Origin: Steromphala cineraria
Taxonomy: Eukaryota > Mollusca > Gastropoda > Trochida > Trochidae
Assembly (NCBI GenBank): GCA_916613615.1
Contig: OU744727.1
Span: 720,593-784,592, forward strand
Direction of reading: 5' to 3'
Length of the DNA: 64,000 nucleotides
In this document: piece by piece, positions 22,449 to 33,621 of the stretch
How positions within the stretch are numbered: position 1 is the first letter of the stretch
Layout of the letters: each line of letters opens with the position of its first letter
Program-made: the position numbers and the translations under genes
The notes under the pieces: generated by a model
What the model was told of the DNA's origin: nothing
The model's database searches: none
The model's input: the letters and a program-made list of their open reading frames with translations, nothing else

Positions 22449-23965
22449 ACATGAGTACAATACCCTTTCAAATTCCAAATTCAATACCCCATTCAATTCA
22501 GGTACCCGCCCTTGTTGAGGCAGGTGGCATGAGTACAATACCCTTTCAAATTCCAAATTCAATACTCCATTCAATTAAGGTCCCCACCCTTGTTGTGACA
22601 GATGACACTAGTACAATACCCTTTCAAAGTCAAATTCAATACCCTATTCAATTCAGGTACCCGCCCTTGTTGAAGCAGGTGACACGAGTACAATACCCTT
22701 CCAAATTCAATACCCTATTCAATTCAGGTACCCGCCCTTGTTGAGGCAGGTGACACGAGTACAATACCCTTCCAAATTCAATACCCTATTCAATTCAGGT
22801 ACCCGCCCTTGTTGAGACAGGTGATATGAGTACAATACCCTTTCAAATTCCAAATTCAATACCCTATTCAATTCAGGTACCCGACCTTGTTGAGGCAGGT
22901 GACATGAGTACTATACCCTTTTCAATTTCAAATTTAATACTCCATTCAATTAAGGTCCCCACCCTTGTTGTGACAGGTGACACTAGTACAATACCCTTTC
23001 AAATTCCAAATTCGATACCCTATTCAATTCAGGTACCCGCCCTTGTTGAGACAGGTGATATGAGTACAATACCCTTTTCAATTTCAAATGTAATACTCCA
23101 TTCAATTAAGGTCCCCACCCTTGTTGTGACAGGTGACACTAGTACAATACCCTTTCAAATTCCAAATTCGATACCCTATTCAATTCAGGTACCCGCCCTT
23201 GTTGAGACAGGTGATATGAGTACAATACCCTTTTCAATTTCAAATTCAATACCCCATTCAATTAAGGTCCCCACCCTTGTTGTGACAGGTGACACTAGTA
23301 CAATACTCTTTCAAAGTCAAATTCAATACCCTATTCAGTTCAGGTTCCCCACCCTTGTTGAGGAAGATGACATGAGTACTATAACCTTTTCAATTTCAAA
23401 TTTAATACTCCATTCAATTAAGGTCCCCACCCTTGTTGTGACAGGTGACACTAGTACAATACCCTTTCAAATTCCAAATTCGATACCCTATTCAATTCAG
23501 GTACCCGCCCTTGTTGAGACAGGTGATATGAGTACAATACCCTTTTCAATTTCAAATTCAATACCCCATTCAATTAAGGTCCCCACCCTTGTTGTGACAG
23601 GTGACACTAGTACAATACTCTTTCAAAGTCAAATTCAATACCCTATTCAATTCAGGTTCCCCACCCTTGTTGAGGAAGATGACACGAGTACAATACCCTT
23701 TCAAAGTCAAATTCAATACCCTATTCAATTCAGGTACCCGCCCTTGTTGAGGCAGGTGACACGAGTACAATACCCTTCCAAATTCAATACCCTTTTCAAT
23801 TCAGGTACCCCCCCTTGTTGAGACAGGTGATATGAGTACAATACCCTTTTCAATTTCAAATTTAATACTCCATTCAATTAAGGTCCCCACCCTTGTTGAG
23901 GCAGGTGACATGAGTACAATACCCCATTCAATTCCAAATTCAATACCCCATTCAATTCATCATTT
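22449..23965. repeat. 78-bp minisatellite, copy A (about 19 units)
   Basis: Units read GAGTACAATACCCTTTCAAA, CAAATTCAATACCC and TTCAATTCAGGTACCCGCCC, then TTGTTGAGGCAGGTGACA. From about 22950 two variants alternate, giving a 156-bp higher-order period. One has CAGGTACCCGCCCTTGTTGAG and the other AAGGTCCCCACCCTTGTTGTG. The period of 78 is a multiple of three, so long frames stay open on both strands (for example 22826-23821), but nothing suggests translation. Confidence 0.92.
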
Positions 23966-24018
23966 CATGTTCAACCCATCGACCGGATCAGCCAGACCTT
24001 TAAGTTGTGCCCTCAGTA

Positions 24019-24345
24019 ATGGACGTGTGTGGAAGATACAACGATATAGAAACTGACTGCGCCAAAGCGGACACCTGTACTGAGATTTATGGACACAAGT
24101 TTACTGACAGACGGAAGTCGTTTGACACCTGGCCTCTTCAAATAAAACAGTCTCCAAAATCATTGCCCAAGGCAGGGTTCCTATACACTGGAAAATCTGA
24201 CAAGGCTTACTGTTTCAAGTCCAAGCTTCGTGTTCATCGTTGGATTCCAGAAGACGACCCCATGACAGAACACTTTAGACTGTCTCCTCACTGTAGCTAC
24301 ATTCACATGGTAGGTGAAGCCAAAATCACCAACAAGCAAGGCTAG
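24019..24345 (+). CDS. BIR-domain (IAP-like) small protein lacking one zinc ligand
   Basis: The 108-codon frame from the ATG at 24019 contains one baculoviral IAP repeat at residues 31-97. It has RRKSFDTWP, LPKAGFLYTGKSDKAYCF, WIPEDDPMTEH and SPHCSYI. BIR domains bind one zinc through C-x2-C-x16-H-x6-C and block caspases or bind IAP antagonists. Here C65, H85 and C92 are at the right spacing, but the second Cys (position 68) is Ser, so zinc binding is doubtful. There is no RING or second BIR, unlike XIAP-type proteins. IAP genes are abundant in molluscs, and BIR proteins also occur in several DNA viruses. The next frame starts 75 bp downstream on the same strand. It could be an exon, a host-gene fragment or a gene of a virus-like element. 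Confidence 0.75.
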   Translation: MDVCGRYNDIETDCAKADTCTEIYGHKFTDRRKSFDTWPLQIKQSPKSLPKAGFLYTGKSDKAYCFKSKLRVHRWIPEDDPMTEHFRLSPHCSYIHMVGEAKITNKQG

Positions 24346-24420
24346 TCATAAAACACCATTGACTCAGCTGCACTTGAACATTTAAAAAAAAGGACTGACA
24401 AACATTAAACATCTCCAACC

Positions 24421-24912
24421 ATGAGCTGTGGCTTGTTAGAAAAACATGCAACTTTCCTGCTGATGTTGGAACAAGCCAACGTTGGACAAAGAAAAGCTTT
24501 GTTAAAGCATGCATCAGGCGAACAGTTTATGGCAGTGATTACTCTCATATTTAACATACTGAGGGGAAACATACCCGTGGGGGATGAGGATAAAACTCGA
24601 CTGTCCCGGAAAAAAAAATGCATTCGTACCTTAGCCGCCAAGAAGATAAGCAAACGTGTCAAACGTGAGTTGTTGATCAACCATCAGTCTGTGCTACCCG
24701 TTTGCATCAGATCCTATCGTGCCTACCTTACATCTGTACCGCCTACCTTTGACGACAACGATGTCTCGTCCGATGGTACTCTTGACCAGAGACACCTACC
24801 AGAGACTGATGTCTGGACAACAGGACGAACAGAAGAAGAATCATCAACAGACAGCAACGAGTCCGCCAGGTCAACAAGAGACAGCAGCGACGACGACGAC
24901 GACAGAGACTGA
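24421..24912 (+). CDS. Small basic protein with acidic tail, virus-like-element type
   Basis: The 163 residues begin MSCGLLEKHATFLLML. Residues 20-95 are basic and helical-looking: QRKALLKHASGEQFMAVI, ILRGNIP, then RLSRKKKCIRTLAAKKIS and KRVKRELL. The tail (105-163) is rich in D, S and T and ends in a run of Asp. The core pattern resembles small uncharacterised proteins that I recall from Maverick/Polinton- and adintovirus-type elements of animals. That is memory, not a search result. The last 152 bp overlap the next gene in another frame. No capsid, polymerase or integrase gene of such an element is visible in the window, so this would be a fragment. Confidence 0.55.
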   Translation: MSCGLLEKHATFLLMLEQANVGQRKALLKHASGEQFMAVITLIFNILRGNIPVGDEDKTRLSRKKKCIRTLAAKKISKRVKRELLINHQSVLPVCIRSYRAYLTSVPPTFDDNDVSSDGTLDQRHLPETDVWTTGRTEEESSTDSNESARSTRDSSDDDDDRD

Positions 24913-25456
24913 ATCAACAAATAAAAACATGGACAACACATCGACTTCAAGAGGGGATGCACAAGATGAAAGCAATCCACAACCTGAAGATAATGTTTTG
25001 CTTCAAGTTCCCGATCTTCTTCTAAAAAAAGTTACTTCTAAAAAAGACATGGGAAAATTAATGGCTTTGTGGTTATTTCTCAAAGACAAAATCAAGTCCT
25101 CGGGGAGTGACTTGAAGGTGACCAATAATTTAGAACTTGTGGTGGGAGATGGAAACTTGGTTGAAGGTTCAAACCTCGTGAAACTGATTCGGTCAGTGAT
25201 CCTACCACCTTCTTCCACTTCTAAGAGACCAACTGGATACAAAGACTTTTGTCAAGTGCTGCATGGCTTACATGTGCCCAAAGATCTTCTGAGAAAAAGT
25301 CATGATAGGAAGACTTCCAGAACAAACTTGCTGCTGCGAAAAGAATGTATATCAAACGTAAATCGAGATTTGGTGTACCCGGAGGACAGTTCAGAAACTT
25401 GGAATCATTTTGAATGTAAAGAAAAGGAGATAGAATTAAATGAGATCACTGAATAA
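24761..25456 (+). CDS. Virus-like-element type protein, overlapping the preceding ORF
   Basis: The frame is 231 residues from the ATG at 24761 (an alternative ATG at 24773 gives MVLLTRDTYQRL). The N-terminal motif LTRDTYQRLM is followed by a low-complexity Q/T-rich linker and then by MGKLMALWLFLKDKIKSSGS, NLELVVGDG, GSNLVKLIR, RPTGYKDFCQVLHGL and HVPKDLLRK. The layout (an MLLTRDEY-like start, a linker, then G-SNI/L-DLI, G-F-L, N/HVP-LL) matches a recurrent module I recall in Polinton/adintovirus-type loci, without verification. The frame overlaps the upstream ORF by 152 bp, a compact arrangement unusual for animal genes but usual for viruses. AATAAA signals follow at about 25478. Confidence 0.55.
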   Translation: MSRPMVLLTRDTYQRLMSGQQDEQKKNHQQTATSPPGQQETAATTTTTETESTNKNMDNTSTSRGDAQDESNPQPEDNVLLQVPDLLLKKVTSKKDMGKLMALWLFLKDKIKSSGSDLKVTNNLELVVGDGNLVEGSNLVKLIRSVILPPSSTSKRPTGYKDFCQVLHGLHVPKDLLRKSHDRKTSRTNLLLRKECISNVNRDLVYPEDSSETWNHFECKEKEIELNEITE

Positions 25457-28400
25457 ACATGTTTATATTAATGATAATAAATATTATTGAAAATATGTTG
25501 ATGTTTTGTCATTTGTCTTTATAGAAATGAAAATTTAAAAAAAAAAAAAATAAATAAATAAAATAAAAAATAAATTGTAACTGTTGCAATTCAATTATTA
25601 AAAAAAGCGTAGCATATTCATTCAGCACAACAACGCTAAAAGAATTTTTGAAATCAGTTCATTATGAAGAAAGTTATTGACATTTTACCACCACAGGAAG
25701 TGAGTCACAGGAAATGACATCATCAAACCTTCTTTAATACATAGCTGAACGAATAACAGTTTAGAAAGGGCTCGAAGGGAAGAACACGATGGAAACGTTT
25801 CAAATGATATCGACTATCATCGTAACGAGTTAAGAAGGATGACGTCATCATGATGTCATTAATGTATCCATAGTGAATTATACATTTGGTAAGAATGGAG
25901 AAAGTTGCAAATGTTTCGACAACAACAACAAAATTTAATTAAATCTATACATTATAAAGATAGTAATGATCAACTGTGATCCAATGGCACATCCTATCAC
26001 CCCTCCTATTTCCCTACAAATTGGAAGAGTCCAATATTTTCAATGTTGGATATCTGGACTTCTAATGAATCGATTTTAAAGTTTCATATATCGTTGGATT
26101 CGTTAAAGTGAGAACTTTCCAATGTTCAAATTGGTGTCATTCCTTTCATAACCTACGGAAAATTAAATCTTAATTATAAGATTATTAGCCAAGAAGATTT
26201 CTACACAAAATATGACAATTGCAATATGATAATAATAATATAAATAATAATATAGAAACATATAAGCTTGCGCTTGTTTGCCAATCCAATTTCATGTGTT
26301 AATGAAATAAAATATGTTTAAATCATAGAAATCGGTAGAAATCAAATCCACGAAATTATTTATGTTACACTGAAATAGCATGCAAGTCTATGGAAATCAT
26401 GTCAAGTGACGAATACTTATGTCCACTGACTATTTTTACAACACATCTGCATGTACTCGGCGACCGTATATCCTTCAAATCAATCAAATGTATGATAAGA
26501 TTAATTTGTTCAGATTCTGTTTATTCATTCACCTGAGACCATACACTCCAAATAGTTCATTTAATTAATGTTTGAGAGGTTATTCTCCGTTCTGTGTTAC
26601 ACGACACATCAACACGATACACCCCCCTTTTTTATTTTTATTTCACGCCCAAAAGAAAGGAGTATATATTTAGGGTGGAATCGTGAGGTGTAGCAGTGAA
26701 AGAGAGTAATACATCTTAGTCTTGAACTTGAAGTAAAGAGTGGATAGAACAAATCAATAGTTTTATAGAAAAAACGAGGGAGTTTCTCAACGAATTGAAA
26801 TATTATTGCTTCTTTATTTCTCTTGCTTTTATCACCTGATAGGGTTAAGATAGGTGTGGGGATGATATTTTTTTTTTAAAAACATGATAGGGTGGAGACC
26901 TAAAATAAATATATGAAAAGAAAAGGAGGTGTGTTTTTTTTTAATGTTTTATGTATAAGTACATATGTTTTATCATGTGAAGTTACTACGCCTTGTTTTT
27001 TAACTCACATCCTCCCCTGGGAAAATTACACATTCTTACTACAATGAATCCCTACCCACTCTACATATGTATAAATTTCAAGACACATGTGCTGCGTATA
27101 AGACAAGATTCAAACCACCAGAAGATTTTTAACATCAGTTATATTTATTTCATATAGATGGGTTTTATGATTATCTTTGATCAGAGTAAAACTAATTTTC
27201 AACTCGGGATTGGAGAAAATCAATCCAAGTTCGGACATTCTGCTAAGTACCAAATATTATCAAGAGTTATCACTTCAAAAGGCTTGTTGTCCATTTTAAA
27301 GTATTAATAAGACATATTTCCAAACTTATCAATCATATTTTATCGAAATTCAATCAAATCTTTGTCAAAGATACACTCGTGAAAGCACGATGTTTTACAT
27401 TGCTTTGAATTTCAATCGTAATTCCGTGACGACAAATACCATTATTTATATAATTCTTTGCTTATGGTTATATTTCTGATCGTTATTCGCCGACTTTTAT
27501 ATACACAATATTTCAATAAACTGCATGTTAATTATGAAAAAATAAAATATAGAAAACGTGTAAGAAAATCTGGTATATTTACACATTTAATATTGTATCG
27601 ACAAAATGTTTTCATGAGAGTATTACGACCACGTTTTATGTCTGTAGATCTTTTTAAAACCGACTTGCTGATTGGTTGACCTACATAATTTAGCCAAGGA
27701 AAAGGCTTGTAACAAATATCTCATATCCAGTAAACACTTCATGCACCAAAGGTTGTTGACTGTCGTTCGTTAACAATTTGTCGAGAATGATATGTAATAT
27801 GATTAAAACAAACAAGAAACACCGTAAGTGAACACTTATAATGTCTTTTATAGTTTTTTAAAATAATATACGTCTTAAAATTAATGTGTCACTTGATGAT
27901 TCATGAGCTTTTAGTTTCAATGCAACTGGCATCATATCGACTTACAGTCAGCAATATATAGAGCTGCGAGAAGGGGGGTCGGTCTATACATGAGATACTA
28001 GGTTTTGACTGGAATTTGGGGGGTTGAGAAAGGGGATCGGCTTATATGCGGGGTCGGCTTATACCCGGTCATATACGGTACTCAACTATCGTCAGATCTA
28101 AAAGACATTCTTTGCTACTTCCTAAAGGATTTGGATATTTTCCGATTATATAATTCGACTAACCCAACCTAGTCTTACAATGCAGAGAGACGGGACTCTA
28201 TCCTCTCATTTAGCAGAGAAGAAAAGACTCTTACAATTCAAAGTGTAAATTGTCGAGTTGTCTATTTACTCGATTTGAATGAGATCAAATAGGTTATTGT
28301 GCTCTTAATAAAAGCAGAAGGGGAGGTTCTCAAAAGTCGCAACCTGAGCGAATTTATGACAAATTATGAACATTTAAACTAAGGGAAATTGATATCACTC

Positions 28401-29235
28401 AATATTGAGAAAATAATATAAATAATGCATATATGTATTGGATTCCTATAGCTATTCTATTTAACCTATTGACACTTAGTACTAGAAGTACTGTTATAAC
28501 ATTGCAGAGGTTTCATTTTTCGAAATGGACTATATACAATCGGACGGGAGAGGTTTCGCGCATCAGTGAACACATCTCATGTAGTGACACCCTATGAATC
28601 GACATACATGCACTATAGTCTGTTTCAGTGTACAAGTATGAGGAAATGTGTTTTAACATCCATTTATTAATAATCAATATTTAGATAATATCTTGGTATT
28701 ATGATTTCAAACATATAGTTTACCATTGATTTTGTATTCACATATACTTTCATGGTCTTCAAATTGTATACAAAATTGTAATGTTATCTACACTGTAGGT
28801 AGAAAGTAATATAGAATATTCCTAATATAAGATTCAGGAATTTAGCAAATGTATGTTAACAATGTGTGAGCTTCACGTTGGTCATCTCACCACATACGAA
28901 GATGTGTTAATGATTCTCGCTTTAACTGATAGAACAATAATCTATATGATAAATCATTTTAGGCTGTGTCACCGAAAAATATAAGAGATAAAATTACTTT
29001 AGAACTTTATTTAACCTCGCTTCACACGAAATCATATTTCAATAAAGGGTTTAGCTGACTTATTCATATCTTAACTGACAAGACAATACATACTGTTTTG
29101 ACAACAATATAATGTTCAACATAGATTTTAGATATTTTATTCATCTTATCTACTTTATGAAAATGTTAATGGTTAGTGACATTCATGATATTGTGTTGAT
29201 TGTATGTATTTAAAAAAGTAATTTGTTTGATAACA
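25457..29235. other. Long non-coding stretch
   Basis: An A-rich tract (about 25535-25577) follows the ORF cluster. The rest is AT-rich and low in GC, with no frame of convincing composition. A recognisable repeat end lies at 27959-28081. A CGTGT/ACACG-flanked patch near 26600-26700 has TATA-like AGTATATATTTAGG but leads to no clear gene. Confidence 0.5.
27959..28081. repeat. Dispersed repeat end (GTCGGCTTATA type)
   Basis: Degenerate internal repeats GGGGTCGGTCTATAC, GGGGATCGGCTTATATG and GGGGTCGGCTTATACCCGG end in TCATATACGGTA. I recall this style of terminus as common in animal repeats (class uncertain). No coding part is present. Confidence 0.5.
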
Positions 29236-29431
29236 AGGGTTTGTCATTCCTTAACTATTACGGATAGGTAGACAATGAAACATGTTGATCTTTTGATCTA
29301 TAGGTCGTAAGGGTGATATTTAAATGACAACCAGCCGCTAAAAAATATTATCACATTGCGCGTGAGTCTCGTGCAGAATATTTACGCGCTTTATTTTAGT
29401 CCGTGTTTTTATCACTTTTCTATCGGGCATC

Positions 29432-29674
29432 ATGATAATGAGAAGGATATTTATGTGGGTCCTGCTCACAATTGTAGTATTGATGATAAATGAAGGAGTG
29501 GGTACCCCCATAGTTCGAAATTGTTATGTGAGACAAGTATTAAGATGTCGTCGGCTTGGTGGGGGTATATATGAACATATCCATGGAGATACATACCACA
29601 AAGTTACAGTCATTCATTTACTAGGATCGACCGATAGGATAGAACTTGATCCAAAGTTATTCCCTTCATTGAAA
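29432..29674 (+). pseudogene. Exon 1 of the secreted-protein gene, copy B (partial gene)
   Basis: The exon is 81 codons from the ATG at 29432 to a GTAAGT donor at 29675, phase 0. Residues 1-24 form a signal peptide (basic MIMRR, then a hydrophobic WVLLTIVVLMI core and a small-residue region near GVGT). The mature part has two Cys (NCYVRQVLRC) and a leucine-rich-like strand (VTVIHLLGSTDRIELD, LFPSLK). The following exons seen in copy A are deleted here. After the donor the sequence jumps to DNA matching copy A's 18430 region and then its 3' region. Unless an unseen exon is used, the product would end a few codons into the intron (at about 29701). Confidence 0.6.
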
Positions 29675-31091
29675 GTAAGTATAAATATATACAATTATTG
29701 ATAAAGTCTATGGAAAAAAATATTTCACCACAAATGGGAATAACTCACTCACTCACTTGTGTAGAGAAAATTAACTCTAGACTAGTGCTTACTCATAAAA
29801 TGAAATATGGATTGGTGAACAAGCCACAACGGAGGTCACAGGTGAATGGGTTAAGTATACAGTCAACGGAGGTCAGATGAGTGTATAGCAGGCCATATGT
29901 AACGCATTTCTTATAGTAGGGTAGATGTAACGTGTAACGTTATACTTATAGTTTTCTTGTGGGTTTTGTGTATTTTATTTTGAAAGTAGAAGACTGCCTA
30001 CTTATTGCTTTGTGTAAAGTAGCTTACTTTATACTTTTATAGTTTATGTATTCAAGTATCTAAGCAGTATCCAAGCCAAGTTTATTACTTTATATGTGGT
30101 GATAAAATAAAAATTTCTTCCAACACATCTGTTTTTCATTTGAAATTGCTGTGTGTGCCTTGGTATACAATAGATATGTGAGGTCGGCAAGTGCTCACGA
30201 TGTAATATAACGTATCGTATTGACTCATGGGGAATTCCCATCGTCATTCTGACGCCCTGGCATTTATGTCAACTTTGAGAAAGTTTTTGAATATGTAATA
30301 TGTTGAAATGTCTTAGACTTTTCTTTACAAAATAATTTATCACACATTCTCGGTTCGCGTATCAGCTTATGTAATTGTCTTTGAAACTTTCACTAAACAT
30401 GTCTCAGGTAAACTTAAACAAAATACTTTAACATTATAAATAATATTCATTTTAAAGTTATACCTGAGAGTTGTTTTGTGAATAAGTATCAGAAGTTTAA
30501 AGATAGATTACAGGAATTCATTATAAAATGATATTCCAACTATAATGAGAACAAATACATATTTCAATGTTCCTCTTTGTTAATTATAACATTGAATTCA
30601 ATGTAGCTTTAGCACAGCGAGTTCCTCTTTGACAACAAACACATAGCGCGAGTTCCTCTTTGTCACCTGAGACGCGAACCTGAAATGGTATAAGAGATAT
30701 TAAACCCAAAGTTCTATAATTTACATGGGATATCTTAAAATCATTACTAAACATTCTACAATTTACAAACTGAATGAGATAAAAAGACTTTCATCTTTAA
30801 AATCTAACAGTGTTAACCTGGTAATGGAAATTATCATTATAAAAAGTCATTCCTATCCCCATCCCTAATGACCAGGGAGAATTCCCCATCTCATGAGTCA
30901 AAGTCTAAAAATAACTATGATGCACGAGGTCGATCAGTCCAGTGAGTGGTGAAGAAGTAACACAAGTGCATAATTGGACTTGTATGTTCATGAAAAGATT
31001 AGCACAACAAGTATGTTCATGAAAAGATTAGCACAACAAGTATGTTCATGAAAAGTGAAAAGATGAATATAGATGTGATAACAAGCTTTAA
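29675..31091. other. Non-coding part of copy B
   Basis: 29890-30445 matches copy A's 3' region. 30446-31045 is found only in copy B. It includes GAGTTCCTCTTTG three times (30617-30662) and a tandem repeat of about 30 bp containing AGTATGTTCATGAAAAG (30978-31050, 2.5 units). No gene is seen. Confidence 0.55.
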
Positions 31092-32897
31092 AGAGGCGCT
31101 GTATAACCTTTTTTAAATATATTTTTCAGAAGATATTGGTCAAATAACTATATAACATAAATATTAGGCCAAAACAGCAACGATACACAGTTTCTCAATG
31201 ACGCTACAGCTAAGTAAACACTGCGTAACAAGGCGTCTGCTTGTCGGGGTCCAGCGACAAACCAAAACAAGGCTGAGAGGCCACGGGAAGGGGATACCGG
31301 AAGTGACGTGGCAGTAGGTGAAGCGTTCGTCTGCTTATATGGAAAATGATAGGCGAAATCCGTAGTTCTGCGTTTTCCAAGCGATTAACAGTATGTCATA
31401 TCATTGTGATGCTGTCAACTGTCCTAGAATATCTCCTGATTAAGTTTCCGTAGACAAATTCCCATTACATTGATCGTTTCACACCAAATTGACCCGCTGT
31501 GTTAGGTCAAACAGAGCAATGTGTCAATCTACATCGAACTCACGTGTTCCGATCACTACACCGATTTTCTGTTTCGAGCTCGCATTTTCACTGAATGAAC
31601 AGTTTGGCATGCAGAGAAAAAAGAGATTAGTAAAATATAAAACATAGCACAAAGTTTTTGGCTGATTTATGGTAATAATCCGAATTTACAATGCTCACAT
31701 TTAGATTTGAACGTTGTGTAAAAAGGTTGAATAAACAATGACATTGGTCTGCAGGTGTTATTTACTTTCTTTAGATCAGATACTCACTTATTATACAATT
31801 ACTTTACTGTCTATCGTATTTCCTGTCTGTTTCCTAAATTAAGGCTATCAAATGATGACCATAGGAGGTAGGTTACATAATGCACAATCATCAACACCTG
31901 GCTATTTTATGACATCAGCTTATTAGGTAACATCAAATAGCAATTGTATTCCTTAACATCCCTTTTTTCTCCGATTGGTAAATTATAACCTGTTGAAATT
32001 AGGAATACTTTTTTTGCTCTATCTGATAATTATTTTGAATAAGGTTCATTTAATAAATCTTCACTCTGTTGGGCCATGTATCGGGTTATTGTTGTGAAAA
32101 ATATCTCTTCTATGTACAAGAGTGTATGAAATGCCCTATTAAAATAATGTTTTAAACAAGACAACAGTCATCATCCAATACATGCCTTTCATTGAGAATT
32201 GTAACTTATCCATCACTAAATGAAATAACTAAGAAAAACGTATATTTTTTTATCCTGTTACAAAATGAAGTCAAAGGCATTTAAAAAAAATTGGTTTAAA
32301 TGTATGAAAAATAGTATTGTATAATAATATCCTTTCTGCTGTGCTACTAAAGTAATATTCAATAACAACAAACAACTGTGCACGAAGATATAACGGTTCA
32401 CACGTGAGCAATTGTTTATGACGAAAATACTTCCGGGTTCTCACGTGCAGTCTTATGACAACATTGCGCAAAGCGAGACCATCTACATGCTTTAGCATTA
32501 TGCGCACAACTTCGTTTTTAATCAGGGTCTTACATTTTCATCAATACAAATTGCCAGTTGAATAAATAAACTACCTATTTATTGAAGGTTTGAGATGTTT
32601 GGATGTTGTTTAGGGTGTTTAATCGGCGGTAAAACATCGAGCTGTACTGTTAGCTTGTGTTGTTGTACATAACGAGGGCACACAACGGGGTATCACATCA
32701 CCTACTAACACGTCACGAGTCAGTCACGCTTCAGTGTGATTTATTCTGTTCGCCGGCCTAATTAGGCGGTGTTATTTATACAGTCGTAATTAAGCCGTTT
32801 CTAGGTCGATTTCAGAAATTTAAAGTTGAGTCCATATGAAATTGTTATCACTATTTCATGAATCCCGAAAGTTGCCATATAGCATTTCAGTCCATCT
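31092..32897. mobile_element. 1.8-kb TTAA-flanked non-coding element
   Basis: The insertion is bounded by TTAA at 31088-31091 and 32898-32901. Copy A has the uninterrupted site with one TTAA (20348-20351). The termini are only weakly inverted (AGAGGCGCTGTATAA against AGATGGACTGAAATG). Inside, GTGACGTGGCAGTAGGTGA at about 31304 is opposed by CACCTACTAACACGTCAC at about 32698. There is no long ORF. About 190 bp at its right end recur, inverted, near 60 kb. Confidence 0.75.
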
Positions 32898-32901
32898 TTA
32901 A

Positions 32902-33621
32902 GTTAATACTATACTCAACCTCATGGTATAACTATAACACCATTCCCATGGCACGACGTCATAAAGGTCAAGGGTTATGACATCATAATGATTGTGTCAA
33001 CGTCACAATGGTCTGGGCGAGTTTAAGATTTGTATAGTTGGGTTTGTTCCTGTTAGTTTATGTATTATATAACTGTTTTCTCTCTCATAAATTTCACAGC
33101 GAAAACTATAAGATCTCATCGTTATGAGGGCAACTGGTTGTTTGCGATAGAAGAACACTATTTTAATGTCTATATCACTAGAAATTCTAGCTGCGAACGC
33201 CTTAGATCCTTTCAACTCGGACTTCCCTACGCAAAAAGAGTTCGCTCTTAAAATGCTTATAACAAACGGTTAGGTTACAATATCGATAAATAGTTGCGTT
33301 TGTGAAATTTCCAGGATTCATTTTTATTCAACACCCGCAAATTTAAGCGTTTAAAACCAAAACATTTTGACCAAGTTTAAATTGTAATAATAATTAACCC
33401 TTAACCTTTATATCTAGGACCTGTCCAGGACAAAAATCCTTTATATTATTGGATACCATAGTGGATGAGCCATAGCCTAGGTTGTCACTAATTGATATCA
33501 TAAACAATTCAGTCACTGGTGATATACATGGTAAAATAATATTCATCATGCTAAAATAATATTCATCAGCTAAAGGGTTTTAACAAACAACCAAAAATGT
33601 ATGAATTCTAGATTTACTCAC
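32902..33621. other. Non-coding stretch of copy B
   Basis: This aligns with copy A 20349-20512 and 21183-21736, the MITE being absent. I see no supported gene. Confidence 0.5.

Larger units (their letters stand above)
18121..23960. repeat. Segmental duplication, copy A
   Basis: The segment is collinear with 29236-35200 in the same orientation. It starts at AAGGGTTTGTCATTCCTTAA and runs through the secreted-protein exons, a 3' region, the minus-strand 152-codon gene and the 78-bp satellite. Local differences are deletions, two elements present in only one copy, and point changes. The two starts are about 11.1 kb apart. Confidence 0.9.

Noticed and set aside
22826..23821. 331-codon frame of 26-residue repeats
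   Set aside because: It lies wholly inside the 78-bp minisatellite. The opposite strand is equally open, and there is no start context, splice site or conserved flank.
24019..24345. A complete IAP gene
   Set aside because: Only one BIR is present, with one zinc ligand replaced. No RING, CARD or second BIR is found before the next frame.
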